Positions 19,295 through 28,017 of a stretch of DNA of 64,000 nt are shown here, piece by piece. The stretch is from Diplolepis rosae (taxonomy: Eukaryota; Arthropoda; Insecta; Hymenoptera; Diplolepididae): NCBI GenBank assembly GCA_030998225.1, contig JAPYXD010000250.1, positions 5,127,501-5,191,500 of the forward strand. Direction: 5' to 3'. The notes below the pieces were generated by a model, which saw nothing but the letters and a program-made list of their open reading frames with translations, did not search any database and had not been told where the DNA came from. Position 1 is the first letter of the stretch; each line of letters opens with the position of its first letter. Made by a program: the position numbers and the translations under genes.

Positions 19295-20035
19295 ATGAAT
19301 TTCCTTAATCAACTAGCATCCAGAGTGTATTTAATTTTAATTCCACTCCTTTTCTCCAAAGCAGAAAAATACTTCATAGACTCACAATTTTCTCATTCTT
19401 CAGGGATTTATTTTGAACCAATTTCAAAAGTTCGTCTTTTTTCTGAAAAATATCATTTTATATCTTATATCGATATCTTTCAGCCAGACGTACTTAAATA
19501 CAAAATAATAGATTTCTCACATAAATTATATGAATATTGCATACTCTCAAATATTGCCAATAATTGTAATTTATACGATCATCAGACACAACTTGATTTT
19601 ATAGAACAACGCATCAACTATTTTCTTGAAGAAATATCATTTATATCTAGACAAGCTCGTAATATCACGAATATTTCTAACACTAATGATCCATTCTTGC
19701 AACAGATACAAAAAGTACTTTTAGAATTAAGAATGAGAAATGAAACCTCCCTTTACTGGCCCAAAGAAAATTTATTTCTACTTCCTAATCCATTTTTCCA
19801 AAAAGTTACAAATCTTTCTTCAAAACTTGACAACATTATGACCTACAAAAAATGGCATAATTCTCAAAAAGATCCAAATATTCACCTATATCGAATATTA
19901 GCAGCAAATTGGCTTAAAGACCTGCATGAAATTTCTCAATCTTTTTCTTTTTACTCCTTGACCAACTTACAGAAGCTATTACTCATGCCGCAACTAATTT
20001 ATGGCACCCTATGCTACTTCCTGATACCTTCTTAG
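19295..20035 (+). CDS. Envelope 2, F-type (errantivirus/baculovirus F-like), N-terminal part
   Basis: 246 codons with an N-terminal hydrophobic signal (VYLILIPLLFSKA), then SGIYFEPISKVRLFSEKYHF and ISYIDI. This resembles the N-terminal block of insect gypsy-type envelopes and baculovirus F proteins. A conserved-looking cysteine pair (EYCILSN...CNLY) and long helices (LDFIEQRINYFLEEISF) follow. Family members are class I-like membrane fusion proteins. The frame shifts near 20020 into the next segment. Confidence 0.6.
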   Translation: MNFLNQLASRVYLILIPLLFSKAEKYFIDSQFSHSSGIYFEPISKVRLFSEKYHFISYIDIFQPDVLKYKIIDFSHKLYEYCILSNIANNCNLYDHQTQLDFIEQRINYFLEEISFISRQARNITNISNTNDPFLQQIQKVLLELRMRNETSLYWPKENLFLLPNPFFQKVTNLSSKLDNIMTYKKWHNSQKDPNIHLYRILAANWLKDLHEISQSFSFYSLTNLQKLLLMPQLIYGTLCYFLIPS

Positions 20036-20424
20036 ACTTCAAATCCAACAAAGAAGACCCACACCTTTCAACATCCCTTTTTTCTATGGTCCTTCCATTT
20101 TCTAAAATACAATACTTCTTATTCGATAAGTACTTGATTTTTATTATGACTATACCAATCCCATCTGCTGAAGAATTTCAATTATTTAAACCACATCCAA
20201 TTCCAATACATCTCGATTTTAATACTGACGTAATTTCCTCTATTTACATAAAACCTCAAAATTCTTATCTCGCTATTTCTTCAAATAACCAATCATACTT
20301 TATAACAAATGAAAATTTCCTCAATGCATGTTATCAAAAAATGGATTCCAAACATTTTGTCACCCACCAAGATCTATATCTAACATCGATAACAATCCTA
20401 TTTGTGAAACATCAATGTTTCTAA
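20011..20424 (+). CDS. Envelope 2, central part
   Basis: 137 codons overlapping both neighbours in other frames. It includes SKIQYFLFDKYLIFIMTIPI, a strand-rich ectodomain segment typical of this envelope family, and a basic/aromatic stretch with one Cys. It is not an independent gene on this reading; entry is by a frame change near 20020 and exit near 20390. Confidence 0.52.
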   Translation: MLLPDTFLDFKSNKEDPHLSTSLFSMVLPFSKIQYFLFDKYLIFIMTIPIPSAEEFQLFKPHPIPIHLDFNTDVISSIYIKPQNSYLAISSNNQSYFITNENFLNACYQKMDSKHFVTHQDLYLTSITILFVKHQCF

Positions 20425-21080
20425 ATTCAGAACCATACAAGTGTAAAATATTCATCAGTTTTAGTGAATATCCCTTTCTAACACCATTGCAATTTCATCA
20501 TGGATGGCTATACTCAACAATTTTCCCCCGACAAATTTTCTTATCATGTCGAAAAAACTCTAAGACCTTAATCACACTCCAAGGAATAGGAATTTTGCAA
20601 ACAAAATCAGGTTGCAATCTAGATTCATCAACTCCATATTACCATCTTCAAAACCATTTGAATATAATGGATAATTCAATTCCAGTCAGCAAATCAACTA
20701 CTTCCCTTGCTATAATTTCACCATTTTTATATAATATTTCCATTCAAGAGCCTCACTTACTAAAAAAGGTATTACTTCTTCTTCAGCAAAAAGAAGACAT
20801 GCCATTATCAATCTTCGAAAACCATGTCTTTATCCTTACAAAATATGCAAACATTCAAAAAATCATTCCATCAATTTTTATTTCTAGTGCACATAAATTA
20901 ACATTAGCACTAATCTTTATCACTTTACTTATGATTACAATTTTAGGATTATTACTATTGAAAATTCAAAAAATATCTAAAAAAATAAACAAAACGCCAA
21001 CACGTATAGAACTTATACAAAAAACTCCTTTAAGCTCAGTGACAAAACCTTTACTGACCGACTTAACGTTTAACTTTTGA
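20328..21080 (+). CDS. Envelope 2, C-terminal part with membrane anchor
   Basis: 250 codons. Cysteines (CETSMF, CKIF, LSCRKNSKTL, GCNLD) form a disulphide-rich ectodomain end. A membrane segment (LTLALIFITLLMITILGLLL, about 20905-20965) is followed by a short basic tail. The layout fits the C-terminal half of F-type envelopes. Confidence 0.58.
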   Translation: MLSKNGFQTFCHPPRSISNIDNNPICETSMFLNSEPYKCKIFISFSEYPFLTPLQFHHGWLYSTIFPRQIFLSCRKNSKTLITLQGIGILQTKSGCNLDSSTPYYHLQNHLNIMDNSIPVSKSTTSLAIISPFLYNISIQEPHLLKKVLLLLQQKEDMPLSIFENHVFILTKYANIQKIIPSIFISSAHKLTLALIFITLLMITILGLLLLKIQKISKKINKTPTRIELIQKTPLSSVTKPLLTDLTFNF

Positions 21081-21417
21081 CCTTTCCTTTATTCCATCTT
21101 TCACCCTTTTCTTTAATAGACTTAAAGTCAATTCACAAAATTTTCAGATACAGGTACATTCCGTCCTTACCTTTCTCAAAACCACGTGCATGAACGTCCT
21201 ATACCGTCAGAAGGACAGTTTTTGTACCCACGTCTTTAATGTTTCTTACTAAAGGAAAAACAAACTGTAATATAAAAGTTGTTTTTCTGACGGAAAGTAA
21301 AATACCTTTAGCAAAATCTTTTACCTTGCATGATTAGAAAATATATTCAAAAAAGTTATTTTTCAATCTCCTTATCAGACCTTAATAAAATAAATCTATT
21401 CTAACAATTTGTAGAAA
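21081..21417 (+). other. Noncoding spacer after envelope 2
   Basis: No ORF. Contains a 9-nt inverted pair (CCGTCAGAA near 21208 and TTCTGACGG near 21283) that could form a stem, and a candidate acceptor TTTGTAG (AG 21413-21414) just before the next ATG. Confidence 0.5.
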
Positions 21418-21684
21418 ATGATACCAACTCCAAGTGAACCTATTGTTAACCATCTTGGACCAGTAGACGGTGTATGTCCGCAAGACTATCCGATAGCATA
21501 CGCGCACTTATTACAGAGCTATTGCTTCGAATTAGAACCTTCAACATTGTTTTTATATTATAATCACCAAACCACAAAAAGATATTGCCAATTCTGTTTC
21601 GAGAAATTAGATGAGGAAACTCAAAATAACTGTGAATTTTTACATCATGGCATTCCATTTGTAAATTGGAATGCATATATATGA
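21418..21684 (+). CDS. Small accessory protein with CX2C motif (1)
   Basis: 88 codons; ATG 3 nt after a candidate acceptor AG. It carries RYCQFCFEKLD and further Cys/His (NNCEFLHHG), suggesting a small zinc-binding fold. Its stop overlaps the next ATG as ATGA (21681-21684). No family recognised. Confidence 0.55.
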   Translation: MIPTPSEPIVNHLGPVDGVCPQDYPIAYAHLLQSYCFELEPSTLFLYYNHQTTKRYCQFCFEKLDEETQNNCEFLHHGIPFVNWNAYI

Positions 21685-21824
21685 ATTGTTACGGTTGTCA
21701 AGAACTATTAATTACTCCGCGAAAAAGAGCAGCTGATTGTAGAGAATGTATCGAACAATATTTAAATTATAAATTCGAAATTAGTCAAGGAAACGAAGTT
21801 CTAGTAGAAAATACCCCTGCATGA
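21681..21824 (+). CDS. Small CX2C-CX2C protein overlapping by ATGA (2)
   Basis: 47 codons starting at the ATGA overlap. It contains CYGCQE and CRECIEQ, a CX2C-X13-CX2C pattern consistent with a treble-clef or ribbon zinc site. The overlap suggests termination-reinitiation from the upstream ORF, or alternatively that both were one protein separated by a frame change. Function unknown. Confidence 0.5.
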   Translation: MNCYGCQELLITPRKRAADCRECIEQYLNYKFEISQGNEVLVENTPA

Positions 21825-21963
21825 TTATACGTATCTACCTTCCACGCATGTAATCACGCATGAAAAATTTTGTTAAATTTAATAAAATCCTTAATACTAA
21901 AAAATTGTAAATTTTACAAATATTTCAAATTCCTTAAATATTGTAAATTTCCCCAACAGAAAA

Positions 21964-22397
21964 ATGCTACCCCAAGAAATCGAAACAATCGAAGCAGTAG
22001 AAGTTCGAGCAAGCGAGCAGGATGTTCAGCCGTATTTTGAAAAATCAATTATGGTCAGAATACTGCTGCACAACCCTTGGTCGAGAATTTTTACATGAAT
22101 GTTCTCGAAAAAAAACTTGTTTGCGAAGATTGTTGGATGACAGAACTCAGCTTTTTCGAAACCGAAGTAACATTACCCGTCCGAATAGACCACATAGTTA
22201 CTAAAGACTTATATTGTACGTTAAAACTATCTAGCCTCGACTGCTCCATTTGCAATACACAAATTTTTTACATGCGGCAAAGAGCAGATTTATGTGTAAC
22301 TTGTGCCGAACGTGTAATTCATTTATACCAACAAGAAGCACTGTATAACGACGTCGATTCCGAAGCATCGACTATTATTTATAACAACGACGAATAA
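21964..22397 (+). CDS. Small zinc-ribbon-like accessory protein (3), one frame break
   Basis: ATG 21964 lies 4 nt after a candidate acceptor (CCCCAACAG). The first frame runs about 45 codons. Reading continues in another frame from about 22041 to 22397. The second part has CEDCW, CSICNTQIFY and CVTCAERV, i.e. paired CX2C motifs like the two ORFs just upstream. The three small ORFs may be a diverged family. Function not recognised; metal binding is an inference. Confidence 0.5.
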
Positions 22398-22745
22398 AAA
22401 TAATAAATCAAAACATATTTTTTATTATTCTTTCTTCTAAATATAAACAATATCTATTACTAACTTTTGTTAAAAAATTTTCCCTTTTAATTTTTATTCG
22501 TTGTTTAAAATCATATTTCATATACACCACTACTTCTTCCTTAACCGCTATAATGTAACGACAAACCTTAATAAATTAAAATATTCTAAAAAACGGACCA
22601 CTGTTTTCTCTGCATGAAATATCTCTTTGAGTTAGGAAACGCGGAAAGTGAATATATCAACAAACACAAAATTATTACAAAAAAACTAACTAACTTTAAA
22701 ATTTCAATAAATTCAATCATCAACTCAAACAGGTAATTCTTTTGC
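22398..22745 (+). other. Noncoding spacer before the last accessory ORF
   Basis: AT-rich, no ORF of note on the plus strand. Ends with TTCTTTTGCAG (AG 22746-22747), a good splice acceptor. Confidence 0.5.
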
Positions 22746-22757
22746 AGATCAAAAACA

Positions 22758-23207
22758 ATGGCCTTGCAGACAAGAGACCTATCGAAAGGCACTGCTGTAC
22801 AAGTTTTAAACGAGATAAGCATTGAGTATGATTTCTCCGAACCCTCATATACTGTAAAATCGCTTGGAAAACACCAAGAACTGCCACCGTTCCAAGCGAC
22901 TTGCGAAATTTTTAAAAATAAAATAACTTTTTCTTGTATTGCGGAACCAGCCCCTCAAAAAAAGTCTGCAAAGCAAAATGCAGCATCTAAACTCTTGGAA
23001 ATGCTTTCCACAAGATATGTATTTTTAGAAGAAATGAAAGAAAAAAGCTTAATCCCAGAAACGAGAATTTTCAAAATAACTGATGAAATCAGTAAAGAAA
23101 CCTTACAAAAATGGACCAACTCTTGTGAAAGGTGTTTTCAAAGAGGGCATTTAGCTCATAACTGCCGCAATCCTTTACGTAATAGAAAATATAAAAATAA
23201 TTCTTAA
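22758..23207 (+). CDS. Accessory protein: dsRNA-binding domain plus CCHC knuckle (3)
   Basis: 149 codons, intact, ATG 10 nt after a good acceptor. Residues about 10-78 are a clear dsRBD: VQVLNEISIEYDF helix, PSYTV strand, FQATCEIF, ITFSCIA, and the C-terminal helix KKSAKQNAASKLLEML with the RNA-contacting KKxAKQxAA pattern. A CCHC knuckle CERCFQRGHLAHNC lies near residues 126-139, then a basic tail. The same dsRBD-knuckle layout recurs at 17875 and 18650/18942, suggesting duplication within the element. Likely role: RNA silencing suppressor or RNA chaperone (inference). Confidence 0.83.
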   Translation: MALQTRDLSKGTAVQVLNEISIEYDFSEPSYTVKSLGKHQELPPFQATCEIFKNKITFSCIAEPAPQKKSAKQNAASKLLEMLSTRYVFLEEMKEKSLIPETRIFKITDEISKETLQKWTNSCERCFQRGHLAHNCRNPLRNRKYKNNS

Positions 23208-23621
23208 AAATCTACATTATGAAATTACGTTACAGTTTTATATATTATTATATTACATGATATTTATAATTTACGAATATGAAATAAAAATTATTGATGT
23301 ATTTAGTTATATAAGAAAAAATCATATGTAACCTTATGTTAAGTTCATACTATTTCAAAAAAAAAACTATGTAATTATTTATAACAAAAAAATTATAATA
23401 TTTAGATAATATAAATTTTTATGACATCAAAAAAAAAAAAAAAAAAATCGATATTGGAATCAAATAGTCAAATGCAAAAAATACAAATTGTAAAAGAGAC
23501 CCCGAAATGAATGTTGGTTATTACGTCAGAAATAGAAATTCAATGTATCTTCAAAAACATTAACGAATGTATTCTTCTTCCGAAGATTCGATCGCGGATG
23601 CTTCACCCCCGCGCTCGAACT
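23208..23621 (+). other. 3' untranslated region of the element
   Basis: AT-rich with A-runs (about 23428-23446). It becomes GC-richer near 23580-23620. No ORF. Confidence 0.6.
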
Positions 23622-23632
23622 AGGGGGGGAGG
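23622..23632 (+). promoter_or_regulatory. Polypurine tract
   Basis: AGGGGGGGAGG directly abuts the 3' LTR start at 23633, the expected primer position for plus-strand synthesis. Confidence 0.92.
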
Positions 23633-24394
23633 TGTCACGTCCCGCGACGCATTAGAATGTACTATAGGCATAGGCTAGGTCTAGAGAGAAATCTGGGGAA
23701 ATTACTAAAAGAGAGAGAAAACCACCTATTGAAAAGAGAGGTATAACTACGTCACACGCAGCGGGAGACTGCGCAACGCGTGACGTCACCAAAAAATATA
23801 ATATAAAAAGGACACGCCGCCAAGGGAAAACTAGTCTTGTGAGCAAAATTAAGTGCGGGAAATTTCTAAAATCTTAAAAGGATTCACAGCGTGAGATACG
23901 TGTTTAGTTCAGTTTTCCGAAGAAACGTGTCGTAAATTCTCTGATTGTACTTTCAATCTTTGAAAGGATCTTAGAGTCAGTGTAGAGTGAAATAACTATT
24001 CTTGTCCTCCTCACACCAGTGGGATATTTGTTTCTGTCTTCCTCACACCAGTGGGATACCTATTGCTGTCTTCGTCGCACCAGTGGAAGAATCTTTCTCT
24101 CTCCCTCACACCTGTGAGGATCATTCATAAAAAAGGGACTATTCACAACTCAACAAAGGTACCGAAAATTCTCTCTATTCTTTACCTATTCCCTGTGCCA
24201 TTGTTTGAATCATTGTAAAATTTTAACCTTGTTTATATCAGTGTTAATTTAAATAAATTCAATTTGTATTACTTTACTAATCATTGTGTACTTTTCATTG
24301 ACTTATCCTCATCCCTAAGAGAGGATCATTCGATCCTAACTTAAAACGAGGAATCTTCGATCAAAGTAAGTATTTACGTACTTGTGACGTAACA
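23633..24394 (+). repeat. 3' LTR of the retrovirus-like element
   Basis: 762 bp, one substitution from the 5' copy on my reading, followed by ATAT at 24395-24398. Supplies the polyadenylation signal AATAAA at 24252-24257. Confidence 0.97.
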
Positions 24395-24398
24395 ATAT

Positions 24399-25336
24399 TA
24401 TGTTTTTGTATCCTATGCGTAGAATTTTAATTTTAAAATTGAGATTTCTCACAAAGAAGAAAGATTGTCTTATTAAAGCAGTTCATTCCCAGAAATTAAA
24501 AATCATTTACTTAATATTTCGATTCCAAACATTGAATATTTATTGACTTTGAATAAAACAGAAAAAAAATTTTTATGAAGTTTTAAAATCATTTTACAAT
24601 GTTACGAATTGGGCCGAATTTAGAATTACGAAATCTTTCATTAGAAAAAGAAAAAGTCACTCACATGAAATAAACTTCTGTAAGAATTATCAAGATTGAA
24701 GAGATGTTAAAATATTTGAAAAATAATGCAATTGTAAAATTGCAATTTATATCAATATTTGACAAATTTTTAGCTTTCTCAATCACAGCATTATCCGGAA
24801 ATTTTTAGTTCCTATAAAAAGATGGAATATTTATCAATTTCTTGAATGTTCATACATTAAAAAAATATCGAATTAGAGAATTATATGCAAAGTATTTTCC
24901 ATTAAGAAGACATAAACATGACATAATTAGTTTTATATCTACATTTTCAGCTTACTTTTTTGTGGCTTAAGCACACATTTTGAATTCGAAATACAAAAAT
25001 GCTCTACAGAGTTGAAGTATTTCCTGAATCAATTATTATTGATCCTGAATTTTATTGGAAAATTTGTTGTTTACTGTTCAAATCTTACTACGATTTCAGA
25101 CGGACAGACAAATTAAGAACTACAAAATATTTCATCCAAAAGATTGCACTCCTCCATAAAATCTTGTCAAATTGTAACAAGATTTGAACACTTCGAACGA
25201 ACATTTTTATGTAAAATTTAAAGTTGATTGATATTTATATGTTAATATGGAAATACCAATAAACACATATTTTAGCTTTTTAATTTATCTACTGCTATTA
25301 GACAATTTTCCATTTCCGTAGAGATTTTAAGTTTTG
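24399..25336 (-). repeat. Right inverted arm, outer part
   Basis: Reverse complement of the left arm from about 938 to 1, resuming exactly after the second ATAT. Differences from the left arm are few (for example one base near 25087). Confidence 0.9.
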
Positions 25337-25660
25337 GAATGAAAAGTTTGTGCTTAGGCTACAAAAATGTGAGATGAAAATATTTCTAACATATAACTGA
25401 AAATATAAATTATGAACTTGAATTTTATGTTCATTTTATCTTGATAGGAAATATTGTTCTAATTGAAAAATTGTTATATGTACAAAATTAGTAAGAAGTA
25501 TATAAATTTGAATGGAAAATTATATATTGATTCAAATTTTATACATTTATTGTCACTAAATTTCACTGAAAGTTTATTTTTGAAGTGTTGAAATCCTCAT
25601 GAAATTTTCCAAGATCATACTGATGTTTATTTCATGCAGACTTTCTTCAAGAAATTGAAG
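25337..25660 (+). repeat. Diverged direct copy of left-arm subterminal sequence
   Basis: 25340-25660 resembles 349-680 in the same orientation (shared blocks around GTGCTTA-GC-ACAAAAA and GTTTATTTCATG), but with many differences. Since 24658-24990 is the reverse complement of 349-680, the right end forms a quasi-palindrome around 24990-25338. The outer edge of the element is therefore uncertain. Confidence 0.5.
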
Positions 25661-25869
25661 AAAAGTGTTATTTCTTGAACTATATACTTCGTAAATTCAA
25701 ATTCGTCGTCTGCTTCGCGCCTCTTTTGCACGTACTCGAGAAAAATACAATTCTTAATTTCGACTCGATAAACGAAAGCGTGAAATCTAAAAATAACTTG
25801 AAAACTCAAGCTTTGTAACGAAGTCCGTCTTCGTGCACCTTCGGCTTTACACGAAGCTGGTGACCGCAG

Positions 25870-26595
25870 CGTGTAGCAGAGCACCCACTGACACGCCTCG
25901 TTTGCATGTGTTTCTCCCAGATGGGAACGTGGTGGGGGCCGAAAAATCCCACGTTCTGGAGACACTGCTGGGAATGAGGTGTCAGACAGACTGAATGGCA
26001 CCAATAACCTCTTTCAAGGCGAAATCTAGCCGCCCTCTGCCCTCCTTGAAGGATTTAAGCTCCACCAGAAGGTCTTTGGGGCGTGTCTCCCTGATGCTGT
26101 GGACGGTGACGCCCACTTCATGAGGATTAGCACGCTTTTAAAGTTCCTTCAATATGGTCCCGTAGCTCATTCCCTCTGCGGGCTTTATGAGAAGCGCTTA
26201 TGGGTAAGCACGTCTTGTCCTATCTAGTTTTTTAGCCTCCGGTTTTGTCTTTTGTTTCCGAAGATTCTTCCTAGTTGGAACTTCCACCTACTCATCTTCC
26301 TTAGTAGAGGCTATCAGCCTCTTTCCCTCCGGCTTTCTTGCTGCCATCTGCTTCGGGCTCACAGTCGGCTCTTACGGCCGTTTTCGCAAGTACGAAGTAG
26401 ATCTCACCTTGGGTTGTGGGCAGAGATGCCATCTAGCAAGCGAACAGTGGGCGTACACATAAAGGCGATAAGTATCGGTGAGCTCAATAGAGTGCGCAAT
26501 GACGACGTACGATATACGCGTCCTTTTTGCGTTCCCCGGCACAGACGAAGGAAGCTATAGAGGGCGCGGAGAGGGTCGCATACGTAATTTTCCGA
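25870..26595 (-). mobile_element. R1-like LINE fragment, ORF1 (gag-like)
   Basis: On the minus strand, 26200-26000 reads SYGTILKELKKRANPHEVGV then a KDLLVELK block. This is the conserved central part of R1/Jockey-type ORF1 and is related to the copy at 41640-41880. Stops and frame changes interrupt it. The right part (26400-26595) recurs in opposite orientation at 32478-32680 with the shared words ATCGGTGAGCTC and TTTTGCGTTCCCC. Confidence 0.65.
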
Positions 26596-26599
26596 TTTT

Positions 26600-28017
26600 T
26601 AAATTACGTTGCAGCATTATTTTTTTAATTAAATTTTCAAATTTTGTTTCTATTGTAAAAAACTATATTTCAGAGGATCAATATTCATATTTCAATTCTC
26701 AAAACCTTGTTCAAAACAACTTATTTTTTAACGCGTTCGAAGTTTTGTTATCGAAACACCATTTGCAAACATATATAAAGTCCTGTATTTCAAATATTAT
26801 TCGATTTTTCAAATTTATAACTTCCTAATATTTGTCTCTGTCATTCTTAGAATTTCATCTGCAAATTTCATTTTTATGATATTTTTTCAAAACTTTAACT
26901 GACGAATCATAATTTTTTAAAGTTTATTTTCTGAATTCCGTTTTTCAAAATTTTATTACCAAATAGTCATTTTTTTTAATGATTGCCTCGAAAATTTTCG
27001 TTTTAATCTGCATTATTAAAGGTGTTTGCCGAAATTGAATATCGCAAATTACATTCACAATTTCCAATTTTAATTAGTACAATTTCATTTTCAAACATTT
27101 ATTTTAGAGGTTTCTGTTAATTTAGCGGTAGGATCGATAAATAATAGTATATATCATCTTTAATTAATATTAAAATAATAATATAGTAAACATTTATTGT
27201 AACATACGTGTGATTAATTAGATACATGTAGATTCTAATTCACATGTATATGCCATAGCGAGATGCGTTCTTTCGTGGGCTACATGGCTAACTTGCGTCT
27301 TGGCACGCTCTCTGTCCTCACACTTGTTTTAACGCTGCGCGCGCATACTCTGTTCGCTCGTATATAGGGGTCATTCCACGAATTTTTTGCCACTAAAAAT
27401 TTTTTTTGGCTGAAACATTTTTTTTCCTGTTCTTAATTCATTTTTAATCGATGCGTGTTTTTTCATCCCAATGTGATACATGTCATTCAGGAATTCCGAT
27501 TTTTTGAAGTTCCAAAACCAAAAAAATTCAACTTTGGGTAATTGCTGACTATTTGTGAAATATTTTATCTAAAAATGTGATATGTTTACTCGATGTAGGT
27601 GAATGTATGAGTTTCAAATGTATATATAAAAGAACTCGTAATTTTTATTATTTATGCAAATAATGTGTCGTTTTCTTAAACAAATAGAAATATCGAAAAA
27701 GCGACCTAAGGAAAATCGAAAATTATTGACTCCAATTTTGCATCGTTGTCCTACGAATGTATAATCAAAATTTCGGAATGGTAAGTTAAATGGTTTTTGA
27801 ATTATGAGCAATTTTATGGAGTCGCATCGACTTGAAGCACTGTGTCGCGCGCTGTGCATTCACTACGAGTGTACGTTCGTATCAGATTCCCTTGCGTATG
27901 CTTTGGATTTCGTTAAACCTGTTTGAAATAATTGTGGAAAAAAGGTTTTGGATCTTAGAAAATTCATTTTATTCAGTATTGTTTCTCAGAAATACAATTT
28001 TACATGTATAAATAAAA
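26600..28017. other. AT-rich stretch without recognised gene
   Basis: No coding similarity recognised. From about 27365 (GGGGTCATTCCACG) to 28017 it probably belongs to the transposon carrying the next gene, as its 3' flank on the minus strand. Confidence 0.4.

Larger units (their letters stand above)
6786..24394 (+). mobile_element. Endogenous retrovirus-like Ty3 element, 17.6 kb, with accessory genes
   Basis: A complete element: two 762-bp LTRs (TG...CA), tRNA-Gly primer site, gag, pol in the order PR-RT-RNase H-integrase (Ty3/Metaviridae order), and a 3' region of about 8 kb. That 3' region holds a CARD-like ORF, a chuvirus-like glycoprotein, three dsRBD/zinc-knuckle ORFs, an F-type envelope and small zinc-finger-like ORFs, followed by a polypurine tract. 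It is more than twice the usual length of insect errantiviruses. LTRs are about 99.9% identical, so insertion is recent, yet pol, both envelopes and some accessory ORFs carry single-base frame breaks. These could be real mutations in a copy mobilised in trans, or assembly indels. Confidence 0.95.

Noticed and set aside
1..25336. Polydnavirus segment or giant virus-like element
   Set aside because: The long inverted arms and hAT gene explain region 1; no capsid, polymerase B or excision motif was seen.
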